From NCBI GenBank assembly GCA_903970185.1, contig CAJCIC010000053.1, positions 1-34,708 of the forward strand: a stretch of 34,708 nucleotides of DNA. Direction: 5' to 3'. Shown piece by piece: positions 1 to 6,452 of the stretch. The notes under the pieces are model-generated. The model ran no database searches. It saw nothing but the letters and a program-made list of their open reading frames with translations, and was not told the DNA's origin. The position numbers and the translations under genes were made by a program. Position 1 is the stretch's first letter, and each line of letters opens with the position of its first letter. The DNA is from Gammaproteobacteria bacterium (GTDB lineage: Bacteria; Pseudomonadota; Gammaproteobacteria; Burkholderiales; Burkholderiaceae_D).

Positions 1-42
1 GGTCGCGAGAATCAATGATTCGAAAAAAGTCAGGATCTTCAT
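1..42 (-). CDS. Possible start of a gene cut by the window edge
   Basis: An ATG on the minus strand at 42-40 opens a frame that stays open for 14 codons to the window edge; the visible peptide is MKILTFFESLILAT. It begins 12 bases after the stop codon of the glucosyltransferase gene on the same strand, so it would be the next gene of that transcription unit. The hydrophobic start could be a membrane segment or signal peptide. There is no strong ribosome binding site, and 14 residues are too few to name a family. The short gap to the preceding gene is the main support. Confidence 0.3.
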   Translation of the reverse strand, partial: MKILTFFESLILAT

Positions 43-54
43 CGCGTCAGGTGG

Positions 55-1824
55 CTATACGGAAACGCGACCTTCCCGAACGTCGCGGATTTCCTTTGGT
101 TCGTGAATCTCCTCTGGCAAGCGACATAAACCGGCCGTATCGGCCGAGCGCGCTAGCACGCTCAAGGACGTGACAACCGCGAACGGAACAGCCAGCAACA
201 GGCCGAGCAGAAAGGGCAGGAACCAAATTAGCGCGTGCGGCGCCAGCAGCGCGAGGGTCAACGTCATCATCAGGCCGAGTAGCGTTTCGGGCCATAGCAG
301 CCTGAACGCTGCCAGCCAACTCATTTGGTGGCCTTCGCGTTGCTGTATCTCCCATCCTACAGTGCGACCGATGGCGAGACCGACCATGAAAAAACTGCTC
401 GCGGCCATCATGATCGGGGTCACCAGCATTGTGAAGAGGATCTCTACCAGGCCGCCCAGGAAAAGATCGAAGCGGCCGCCGTAGCTCCTGGAGCGAAACA
501 GCATCGCTTCAGTCAGGCCCAGCAGTCGTGGTCCGAGGAAGGTCAGCACCCAGAGCCCGCAGAGCAGCGCGATCGACCTGGTCGGTACCGGCTCGGCTGG
601 CGACCAGAACAGCGTCTCGACGAGACAAAGAAGGATCGTCACGACGAATGCTGGCCACGTCAGAAAGCGGTGCGCGGCGGTAAAGAGGTGATAGCGGTCG
701 ACCATGCCCAGTCCCGGCGAGGCCATGACCCTTAGATTCTTCAGGTTCCCCTGGCACCATCGATGGTTGCGCTTCAAGAAGTCCGTCACGGTCGGCGGCA
801 CCCCTTCAAAACTGCCTCCTTCGTGAGCCCAAACGCGCACTTCGAATCCGGCACGATGCATGAAACAGGCTTCGATTTGATCGTGACAGGTGACATGCCC
901 GCTAAAGGGGCCTTTGCCGGAGAGAAAGGGCATTTCGCACCATGCCATGAATGGCGCCAGCCGGATGGCGGCATTGTGGCCCCAGAAGCTGCATCGATCC
1001 GCTTGCCACCATGCAGCGCCGGGCAGTGCCACGCGCAAGGCGTGGCGATGGCCAAATTCGAACACGCGCGCAAAGAAACTTGGTGGCAGGCAGCCGACGA
1101 TCAGGCTTTGCAGGATACCGATGCGGGGATTTGACTGCATGATCCCAATCAGCGTGAGTATCGAATCGCCGGTCATCAAGCTGTCTGCATCGAGCAGCAG
1201 CATGAACTCATATTGGCTTCCCCAGCGGGCGCAGAATTCGCGTACATTGCCGGGCTTAAAGCCTACATTGTGTTCACGTCGTCGATAGACCACTCGACCC
1301 TCTGCGATAGCTGTCCACTGTGCTATCCGTAACTCCTCATCCTTGACTTTCTCGGCGCCAGAAGTGTCACTCAGAATGTAGTAGTCGAAATGGTCGCCAG
1401 CCCCCGCTGCATCAAGGCTTTCTTTCACCGCCGAGAGGCGTGCAATGAAACTGTCAGGCGGCTCGTTGCGAACAGTCATCACAATCGCTGTACGCGTCTG
1501 CCAATCTAGAGGCGGCGCAAAGGTAGCGCTGGCAGATCGATCTGCACCGCGCACCCAGGACAGACATAGCCCCAGGAATCCGATGGATGCGTTTACCAAG
1601 ACCTGCAAGTAGTACTCGGTCGCCGCAATGAATGACAGGATCAGGGCGACATTGACGATGGCCATGGTCCGCCAAGGCAAAATATTCGCCAAGCAGATAC
1701 ATAAACCCAGCAAACCGGAAAGCACCAGGCCTGCGTTGAGCAGGCGTCGCATGCGCCAGACCATGGCCAACTCGCTGACGTGCGTATCGGCTTGCAAACC
1801 TGCGCGAGATTGTCTGACCAGCAT
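55..1824 (-). CDS. opgH: Glucans biosynthesis glucosyltransferase, OpgH/MdoH family
   Basis: Inner-membrane family 2 glycosyltransferase expected to polymerise glucose from UDP-glucose into osmoregulated periplasmic glucans. Of 589 residues, the first ~90 hold two hydrophobic segments. The catalytic domain follows, with VRNEPP near 118-123, the DAD metal-binding motif at 212-214, HDQIEA at 314-319 (acid/base region) and the RxxRWCQGN signature at 352-360. Several membrane segments follow between ~375 and 560. The protein ends soon after LPEEIHEP, which matches the IPEEY region of E. coli OpgH; the long N- and C-terminal extensions of the 847-residue E. coli protein are absent, as in other short family members. 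ATG 1824 has AGGGA upstream, but the frame stays open without a standard start back to a TAG at 1875-1873, so the true N-terminus may be longer or damaged. The usual partner opgG is not upstream. Family call is firm; role is inferred. Confidence 0.88.
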   Translation of the reverse strand: MLVRQSRAGLQADTHVSELAMVWRMRRLLNAGLVLSGLLGLCICLANILPWRTMAIVNVALILSFIAATEYYLQVLVNASIGFLGLCLSWVRGADRSASATFAPPLDWQTRTAIVMTVRNEPPDSFIARLSAVKESLDAAGAGDHFDYYILSDTSGAEKVKDEELRIAQWTAIAEGRVVYRRREHNVGFKPGNVREFCARWGSQYEFMLLLDADSLMTGDSILTLIGIMQSNPRIGILQSLIVGCLPPSFFARVFEFGHRHALRVALPGAAWWQADRCSFWGHNAAIRLAPFMAWCEMPFLSGKGPFSGHVTCHDQIEACFMHRAGFEVRVWAHEGGSFEGVPPTVTDFLKRNHRWCQGNLKNLRVMASPGLGMVDRYHLFTAAHRFLTWPAFVVTILLCLVETLFWSPAEPVPTRSIALLCGLWVLTFLGPRLLGLTEAMLFRSRSYGGRFDLFLGGLVEILFTMLVTPIMMAASSFFMVGLAIGRTVGWEIQQREGHQMSWLAAFRLLWPETLLGLMMTLTLALLAPHALIWFLPFLLGLLLAVPFAVVTSLSVLARSADTAGLCRLPEEIHEPKEIRDVREGRVSV

Positions 1825-2397
1825 CCGGTCCCTGCAGGGAATGATTGGGGTGTGCAGCGGATCAACCAGTGCCTAGAGCGGTGGCTCAAACTTGCTGATT
1901 TACTCTATCCTCCAGTGCTTGGCGCCCAACTGCAAGTAAATTCTTCTGCCGTCCGAAGATCCTTGCTGGACGACTCGAGAGTCTGTTCGCCTCGTGTTTG
2001 GACCGAGGGCTGGAATTGCAGCGGGTCCCAAGCCGCCGCCTGAGATTTGGCAATCCGGGGAACACGGTGTTTGCCACTTGGGCATGGGCGTGCCCGGAAA
2101 AAACATCTGACTTTCATCTTCCAACGGCCGAAGCGTGCCCGAGACAAGGCGCTTCTGACTTGGCGCTGCTGATCGAGACGCTGGTATTTTCGTATCCCGC
2201 ATCCCAATAGTCCACAAGTAGCCGCACGGTGGAAAATCAGGAAGCGCTGTCGCTGGGGATTGGCGTGTCCGTCAAACCCCCGAACGTCCGGTTCCGTGCA
2301 ACGCGAAAATCGGCTGAGGGTCGAGTCGCGCCGACGGGTGATGCAAAATGTCGGAGGATGACTCTCGGCCAGCAGCGGTCTGACAGTCGAGCTACCC
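1825..2397. other. Gene-poor stretch between opgH and the toxin-antitoxin pair
   Basis: About 570 bases without a convincing gene. Several overlapping reading frames of 60-200 codons exist on both strands, but none has a recognisable domain, and the longest on the minus strand is mostly the shadow of the antitoxin gene. The composition is less G+C-rich than the core genes further right. An inverted repeat ATTTACT (1898-1904) / AGTAAAT (1935-1941) lies about 75-115 bases before the opgH start and could be part of its promoter region. It may be a decayed gene (opgG would be expected here), but no residual similarity could be recognised by eye. Confidence 0.5.
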
Positions 2398-2625
2398 TTA
2401 ACCGGACGATCGCTGCTTCGCCTTTTCCAGCAATTCAAGCCCGCGAATGCTTTTCCCCCGACCGCGTTGGGCACGCAATGCAAAACGAGTTTCAGCATCG
2501 GACTCTGCGAGCAATTGGGTTGCCATCTCATCGATGAGCCGATTTACGCTCGTGTTCCTGCGGCGCGCGATCTCTTTCAGACGCTCATACTTTTCGTCTT
2601 CCAATCGGATGGTCAGCGCGCTCAT
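2398..2625 (-). CDS. Ribbon-helix-helix antitoxin of a PIN toxin
   Basis: A 75-residue protein starting SALTIRLEDEKYERLKEIA, the classic beta-strand (alternating TIRL) plus helix start of Arc/CopG-type ribbon-helix-helix DNA-binding proteins. The second helix is around residues 25-40 (TSVNRLIDEMATQLL). The C-terminal half (ETRFALRAQRGRGKSIRGLE) resembles antitoxins paired with COG1569-type PIN toxins, where this tail covers the nuclease site. Its ATG overlaps the stop codon of the toxin gene as ATGA at 2622-2625, so translation is likely coupled. It probably neutralises the toxin and represses the operon through the inverted repeat at 3052-3071. The family call is by pattern; autoregulation is inferred. 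Confidence 0.8.
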   Translation of the reverse strand: MSALTIRLEDEKYERLKEIARRRNTSVNRLIDEMATQLLAESDAETRFALRAQRGRGKSIRGLELLEKAKQRSSG

Positions 2626-3044
2626 ATTTCGGTTTCCCTCAACAGCTGGGCTGCGGTTAGCACGCGAAGTGTGGGGAACAGGAGTTCAGCCCTCACGAAA
2701 TCCCGGACGTTAGCAGTAATAATTCTTGAAGCGCCGCCTGCAATAGCCAATTCGATGAGATGGTCGTCAGCCTCGTCCTTCAAATTGGGGCGCCAGCCAT
2801 AGTAGATCCTTGTCCCTCGGCAGGTTGCAAGAAAGATCTCCAGCAACTCCTCCCTCTCCGTCACACTCAGCCGGCAACCTTTAAACAGCGAGGTACGGTC
2901 CAAAACGTCTTCGTACTCGGCCATCAGGGCGGCGCCCATCAACGGAATGTGGTCACCCCGCAGGCAGGTGGCGAGAACAGAACTGGCCGCGCCACGCCCA
3001 AGGCATGCAGAGACAAAAACGTTCGTATCAAGAACTAGAACCAT
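2622..3044 (-). CDS. PIN-domain toxin (putative RNase)
   Basis: A 140-residue PIN-domain protein, a Mg2+-dependent RNase fold used by many toxins. The acidic site is visible: D6 in VLDTNVFVSA, E43/E45 in AEYEDVL, D90 and D93/D94 in LKDEADDHLIELA, and the late TANVRDF motif at 110-116 with N112 and D115. This matches the 'toxin component, PIN family' group. It is the first gene of a two-gene operon and overlaps the antitoxin by four bases, the reverse of the common antitoxin-first order. The start at 3044 puts VLDTN at the very N-terminus as the family needs; the ribosome binding site is weak, which would keep toxin synthesis low. The target RNA cannot be told from sequence. Confidence 0.85.
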   Translation of the reverse strand: MVLVLDTNVFVSACLGRGAASSVLATCLRGDHIPLMGAALMAEYEDVLDRTSLFKGCRLSVTEREELLEIFLATCRGTRIYYGWRPNLKDEADDHLIELAIAGGASRIITANVRDFVRAELLFPTLRVLTAAQLLRETEI

Positions 3045-3051
3045 CCAGAGA

Positions 3052-3071
3052 TGGTAGCACCCATGATACCA
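3052..3071. promoter_or_regulatory. Inverted repeat upstream of the PIN toxin, candidate operator
   Basis: TGGTAGCA (3052-3059), spacer CCCA, TGATACCA (3064-3071): two 8-base arms matching at seven of eight positions as an inverted repeat, eight bases upstream of the toxin start codon. Ribbon-helix-helix antitoxins bind short inverted repeats in this position, so this is a plausible site for repression by the RHH protein. No clear -10/-35 pair was identified around it. Confidence 0.5.
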
Positions 3072-3264
3072 CCGGGGCTGCCAAAATGCGCAACAGACGC
3101 GTGCGCGATCAAGCCGAATGTCTGCTATTGATATCGCCGATAGTCATTTACTTCGATGCGCACCTAAGCTCTTCTGGACAGGCGCCTTACCTCCTCGCCC
3201 TAAGGATGAGGTCTTTCGGCGCCGCAAGATAAATAGAATCAAACCAACTACCCTGCGAATTGCC

Positions 3265-3804
3265 ATGTCCGAGCCTCGGTCCCAACGAAAGGTAATGCTC
3301 CACCTGGCTGACACTGACGCCACGAATCGGCTTGGCGAGGCGCTGGGCGCCTTTATCGCCGCGAGCCGCGAAGGACTCGTCATTCATCTGAAGGGCGAGC
3401 TTGGCGCCGGCAAGACCGCCCTCGTGCGTGCGCTTTTGCGAAGCCTTGGGGTGACAGGTCCGATCAAGAGCCCGACCTTCACGCTGATGGAGCCTTATGT
3501 GGTGCCAATGCCGCAGACGGCTGGCGTAAAGCAAAATCTGAGCTTATACTGCTATCACTTTGATTTTTATCGGTTCACAGACCCTCGCGAGTGGCTCGAC
3601 GCGGGCTTCCGGGAACACTTTGATGACCATGCGCTGTGCCTTGTCGAGTGGGCCGAGAAAGCCGAGGCTAGCGGGCATCTGCCACCGCCTGATCTCGCCA
3701 TCGAATTCTCGGTCGTTGGCGCCGGCCGCGACGCCACGCTATGCGCTGCTTCGCCACGGGGTGACGCATGCCTGACCGCCGTCGCTTCGTCAAAGGTGCC
3801 CTAA
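3265..3804 (+). CDS. tsaE: tRNA threonylcarbamoyladenosine biosynthesis ATPase TsaE
   Basis: ATPase partner of TsaD/TsaB in forming threonylcarbamoyladenosine (t6A37) on ANN-decoding tRNAs, in the cytoplasm. Visible motifs: Walker A GELGAGKT at 44-51, SPTFTLMEPY at 69-78, HFDFYR at 98-103 and LVEWAEK at 126-132, in the TsaE order. About 179 residues from ATG 3265; an ATG at 3295, with AAAGG just before it, would give a 169-residue protein. The frame stays open upstream to 3118, but that part is unlike the family. There is a slightly long stretch (about residues 79-95) between the PTF motif and the HxD motif. The gene overlaps amiC by 37 bases, and the tsaE-amidase neighbourhood is conserved in proteobacteria. 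Confidence 0.9.
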   Translation: MSEPRSQRKVMLHLADTDATNRLGEALGAFIAASREGLVIHLKGELGAGKTALVRALLRSLGVTGPIKSPTFTLMEPYVVPMPQTAGVKQNLSLYCYHFDFYRFTDPREWLDAGFREHFDDHALCLVEWAEKAEASGHLPPPDLAIEFSVVGAGRDATLCAASPRGDACLTAVASSKVP

Positions 3805-5117
3805 GCGCTGCTGCCACCCATCCGCTGGTTCTCCTCTTTGGCGCAACCCTGACCGAAGTTGCGCATGCTTCGGCGATTGTTGCCGTCCGTGTCTGGCCGG
3901 CGCAAGACTACAGCCGCGTCACGATCGAGACCGATCGCGCGCTCGAAGCATCGAGCTTCCTGGTCGACAACCCGGATCGACTGGTCGTCGACATCCAGGG
4001 CTTGGCACTCGACGGCACGCTCAAGGACCTCGTCTCCAAGGTGCAGCCCAACGACCCTTACATCGCGCAGGTGCGCGTCGGCCAGAACCGTCCGGGCGTG
4101 GTGCGCCTGGTGTTCGACCTGAAAACGCGCGTCAATCCGCAGGTCTTTAACGTCGCACCGGTTGGCAACTACAAATACCGCCTGGTGCTCGACCTCTATC
4201 CGGCGCAGCCGACCGACCCGCTCATGGCCATGCTCGACGAGCCCGGCACGCAGCAAAAAGGCGAGGCCGCGCCTGCCCATCTCGAGAGCGAGGCCAATGG
4301 CGCAGCAGCGTCGCAGCCTCAAGGCGACAGCCATGCGGCGCCACAAAAGGCCGAACGCAGCGCCGATCACGCCGACGAAATGAAGCCGGCCCAGGCCGGT
4401 GTCGCACGCCTGATCACGGTGGCGCTTGATCCTGGCCATGGCGGCGAAGATCCGGGCGCAACCGGCGCTGCCGGCACGCACGAAAAAGACGTTGCGCTGG
4501 CCATTGCCGAGCGTGTACGGGCACGCATCGACGCCGAGCCGAACATGCGCGCCATGCTGACACGCGATGACGATTATTTCGTGCCGCTTAACGTACGGGT
4601 ACAGAAGGCAAGGCGCGTCCAGGCCGATCTCTTCGTGTCGATCCACGCCGATGCCTTTGTCACGCCCGATGCACGCGGATCCTCGGTCTTTGCCCTCTCG
4701 GAGAGCGGCGCGTCGAGTTCGGCTGCGCGCTGGCTTGCACAAAACGAAAACGACGCCGACCTGATTGGCGGCGTCAACATCCACACGCGCGACGTGCAAC
4801 TTGCGCGCGTGTTGCTCGATCTTTCCACAACGGCGCAAATCAGCGACAGCTTGAAACTTGGCAATGCCGTGCTGCACGAGCTTGGCGGCGTCAACCGCCT
4901 GCACAAAGATTCGGTCGAGCAGGCCGGCTTTGCCGTGCTCAAGGCGCCTGACATCCCGTCGATCCTCGTCGAGACCGCATTCATCAGCAATCCCGATGAA
5001 GAACGGCGGCTAAACGATGACAGCTACAAGGATCACCTGGCCGATGCCATCGTGAAGGGCATCAAGCGTTACTTCGCCAAGAACCCGCCCTTGGCAAAGA
5101 CGCGCCTCGTCAGCTAG
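3768..5117 (+). CDS. amiC: N-acetylmuramoyl-L-alanine amidase, AmiC type
   Basis: Periplasmic zinc amidase that cleaves the bond between MurNAc and the stem peptide during daughter-cell separation. The 449 residues show a twin-arginine signal (RRRFVKG at 4-10, hydrophobic stretch, A-H-A-S around 32-35), an AMIN domain (~36-145) that targets septal peptidoglycan, a low-complexity Ala/Gln/Glu linker (~155-212) and an Amidase_3 domain from ~216. Zinc/catalytic residues: H224 in DPGHGG, E239 in THEKD, H293 in SIHADAF and E402 in VETAFISN. ATG 3768 is preceded by GGGGTGA. It lies inside the 3' end of tsaE, indicating co-transcription. The Tat signal agrees with folded export, as known for E. coli AmiC. 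Confidence 0.93.
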   Translation: MPDRRRFVKGALSAAATHPLVLLFGATLTEVAHASAIVAVRVWPAQDYSRVTIETDRALEASSFLVDNPDRLVVDIQGLALDGTLKDLVSKVQPNDPYIAQVRVGQNRPGVVRLVFDLKTRVNPQVFNVAPVGNYKYRLVLDLYPAQPTDPLMAMLDEPGTQQKGEAAPAHLESEANGAAASQPQGDSHAAPQKAERSADHADEMKPAQAGVARLITVALDPGHGGEDPGATGAAGTHEKDVALAIAERVRARIDAEPNMRAMLTRDDDYFVPLNVRVQKARRVQADLFVSIHADAFVTPDARGSSVFALSESGASSSAARWLAQNENDADLIGGVNIHTRDVQLARVLLDLSTTAQISDSLKLGNAVLHELGGVNRLHKDSVEQAGFAVLKAPDIPSILVETAFISNPDEERRLNDDSYKDHLADAIVKGIKRYFAKNPPLAKTRLVS

Positions 5118-5185
5118 CATCTGGTCTTTGGCGTGCTGCTCCTGCGGCGTTGTGAACGCAGGCGAGAAAGCGCGGTCGAACCCCC

Positions 5186-5692
5186 ATGCAAGCCAGGCGT
5201 TACACACCCGAGCCGATCGATGATCTTGAAGCCGTGCGCCTGCACTGCAAGGCGCTCGTCTTGCGTCGCGCATCGCTTTCGGCAGGGGCTGCAGTGCTGC
5301 CCCTGCCAGGCCTTGATGTCGGTACCGACATCGCCATTTTGTTGCGCATGATACCGGCGATCAACCGCCACTTCGGCCTCTCCAAGGAGCAGATCGAGCA
5401 GCTCGATCCGGAAACCAAGCGCATCGTGCTTCTCATGGTGTCATCGCTTGGAAGCGAGTTGATCGGCCGCGTGCTGAAGAAAGAAGCGGTGCTCAAATTG
5501 CTGCAAAAGGTCGGCGTGCGGGCCACCGCAGGCACGGTCTCGAAGATCGTGCCCTTCATCGGCAGCGCCCTTGCCGCATCGCTCAGCTTTGCTGCGATGA
5601 AGATGCTAGGCGACGCCCACATCGAGGATTGCTATCGGCTCGCCCGCGAGGTGCGCAACCGGGGACTCGCGCTAGCCTCACCTGCCGCCTGA
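5186..5692 (+). CDS. DUF697-like membrane-associated protein of unknown function
   Basis: A 168-residue protein with two apolar regions: one around residues 28-55 (SAGAAVLPLPGLDVGTDIAI) and one around 115-145 (GTVSKIVPFIGSALAASLSF). The paired P-x-P-G-x-D and VPFIGSA-A-S patterns resemble the DUF697/YcjF-type domain, which is often linked to GTPases, but no GTPase motif is present here. No signal peptide. It starts 68 bases after amiC on the same strand and its last 15 bases overlap the 3' end of the convergent DedA gene. Function unknown; assignment to DUF697 is by eye and should be treated as tentative. Confidence 0.7.
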   Translation: MQARRYTPEPIDDLEAVRLHCKALVLRRASLSAGAAVLPLPGLDVGTDIAILLRMIPAINRHFGLSKEQIEQLDPETKRIVLLMVSSLGSELIGRVLKKEAVLKLLQKVGVRATAGTVSKIVPFIGSALAASLSFAAMKMLGDAHIEDCYRLAREVRNRGLALASPAA

Positions 5693-6346
5693 GTCACGGC
5701 GCGCGCGCAGTCGCGAGCGCGCCCGCCACCCGCCCATGATCGCAGGCAAGACCGAGATCACGACGACGGCGACCATGATGAACATCAGGTTGTGCCTGAC
5801 CACTTCAAGGTTGCCAAAAAAGTAGCCAAGAACGATAAAGCCGGCGACCCAGACGAGCGCACTCAAGACGTTGACCAGCTGAAAGCGGGCGTGCGGCATG
5901 TCGCCAACCCCCGCGACAAACGGCGCGAAGGTGCGCACGATCGGAATGAAACGCGCAGCGCTGACCGCCATCGCGCCATGGCGCAGGTAAAACGCGTGCG
6001 TCTCGTCAAGCGCGTGGCGATTGAACCAGCGCGAATGCTCCCAATGGAAAACACGCGGGCCGAAAAAGCGCCCGGCCCAGTAATTGGCCGTGTTGCCAAG
6101 CACTGCCGCAAGCGTGAGCACGACAACGAGCAGGAGCGCATTCAGCCCGCCAGCGGTCGCAGCCATGGCACCGGCGACGAAGATCAGTGAATCGCCCGGC
6201 AAGAACGGTGTGACGACGAATCCGGTTTCGGCAAAGATGATGGCAAACAGAATGACGTAGACAAGCTCGCCGTAGCGGACGATCAGCTGCGGCAGTTCCG
6301 AGTCGAGATGCAGCGCGTAATGAATGACGGTAAGGACAAGGTGCAC
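5678..6346 (-). CDS. DedA family inner-membrane protein
   Basis: A 222-residue integral membrane protein of the DedA/VTT superfamily. Visible are E40 in the first membrane region, FLPGDSLIF at 48-56 (family signature), GNTANYWAGRFFG near 84-96 and the second signature with conserved arginines (AARFIPIVRTFAPFVAGVG, ~130-148), followed by two hydrophobic helices. DedA proteins support envelope homeostasis; some recycle undecaprenyl phosphate or move lipids across the inner membrane. Which of these applies cannot be read from sequence. The C-terminus is Arg-rich and cytoplasmic-looking. The start is a GTG at 6346 with a weak binding site. It is divergent from mutL, sharing a ~106-base promoter region, and convergent with the DUF697-like gene. 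Confidence 0.9.
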   Translation of the reverse strand: MHLVLTVIHYALHLDSELPQLIVRYGELVYVILFAIIFAETGFVVTPFLPGDSLIFVAGAMAATAGGLNALLLVVVLTLAAVLGNTANYWAGRFFGPRVFHWEHSRWFNRHALDETHAFYLRHGAMAVSAARFIPIVRTFAPFVAGVGDMPHARFQLVNVLSALVWVAGFIVLGYFFGNLEVVRHNLMFIMVAVVVISVLPAIMGGWRARSRLRARRDSGGR

Positions 6347-6440
6347 GGCGAGAACCCGCAGCGAAAAGGCCGATGGTAGCGGAAACCTGGCCCGCCCCCC
6401 GAGCGGCTCGCCAAAGAGAGGGACAAAGCGGCTGCGCCGC

Positions 6441-6446
6441 TATAAT
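6441..6446 (+). promoter_or_regulatory. Candidate -10 element of a leaderless mutL promoter
   Basis: A perfect TATAAT ends six bases before the mutL ATG (6453), so a transcript starting seven bases downstream would begin at the A of the start codon. Just upstream is the palindrome GCGGC-TGC-GCCGC (6428-6440), which occupies the spacer. No good -35 hexamer is seen at 16-18 bases, and there is no Shine-Dalgarno sequence. Confidence 0.45.
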
Positions 6447-6452
6447 CCGTTC

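Noticed and set aside
1905..2531. A 208-codon minus-strand frame in the gap beside opgH
   Set aside because: It overlaps the antitoxin gene out of frame, has no recognisable domain and reads as low-order Arg/Ser/Pro-rich sequence without a convincing start.
3118..3264. N-terminal extension of the tsaE frame
   Set aside because: These 49 codons do not resemble TsaE, which begins just before the Walker A region; the ATG at 3265 or 3295 fits the family length.
5699..5728. GC-rich inverted repeat near the dedA / DUF697 junction as a terminator
   Set aside because: It lies inside the Arg-rich end of dedA, has no T-run on either strand, and is explained by codon composition.
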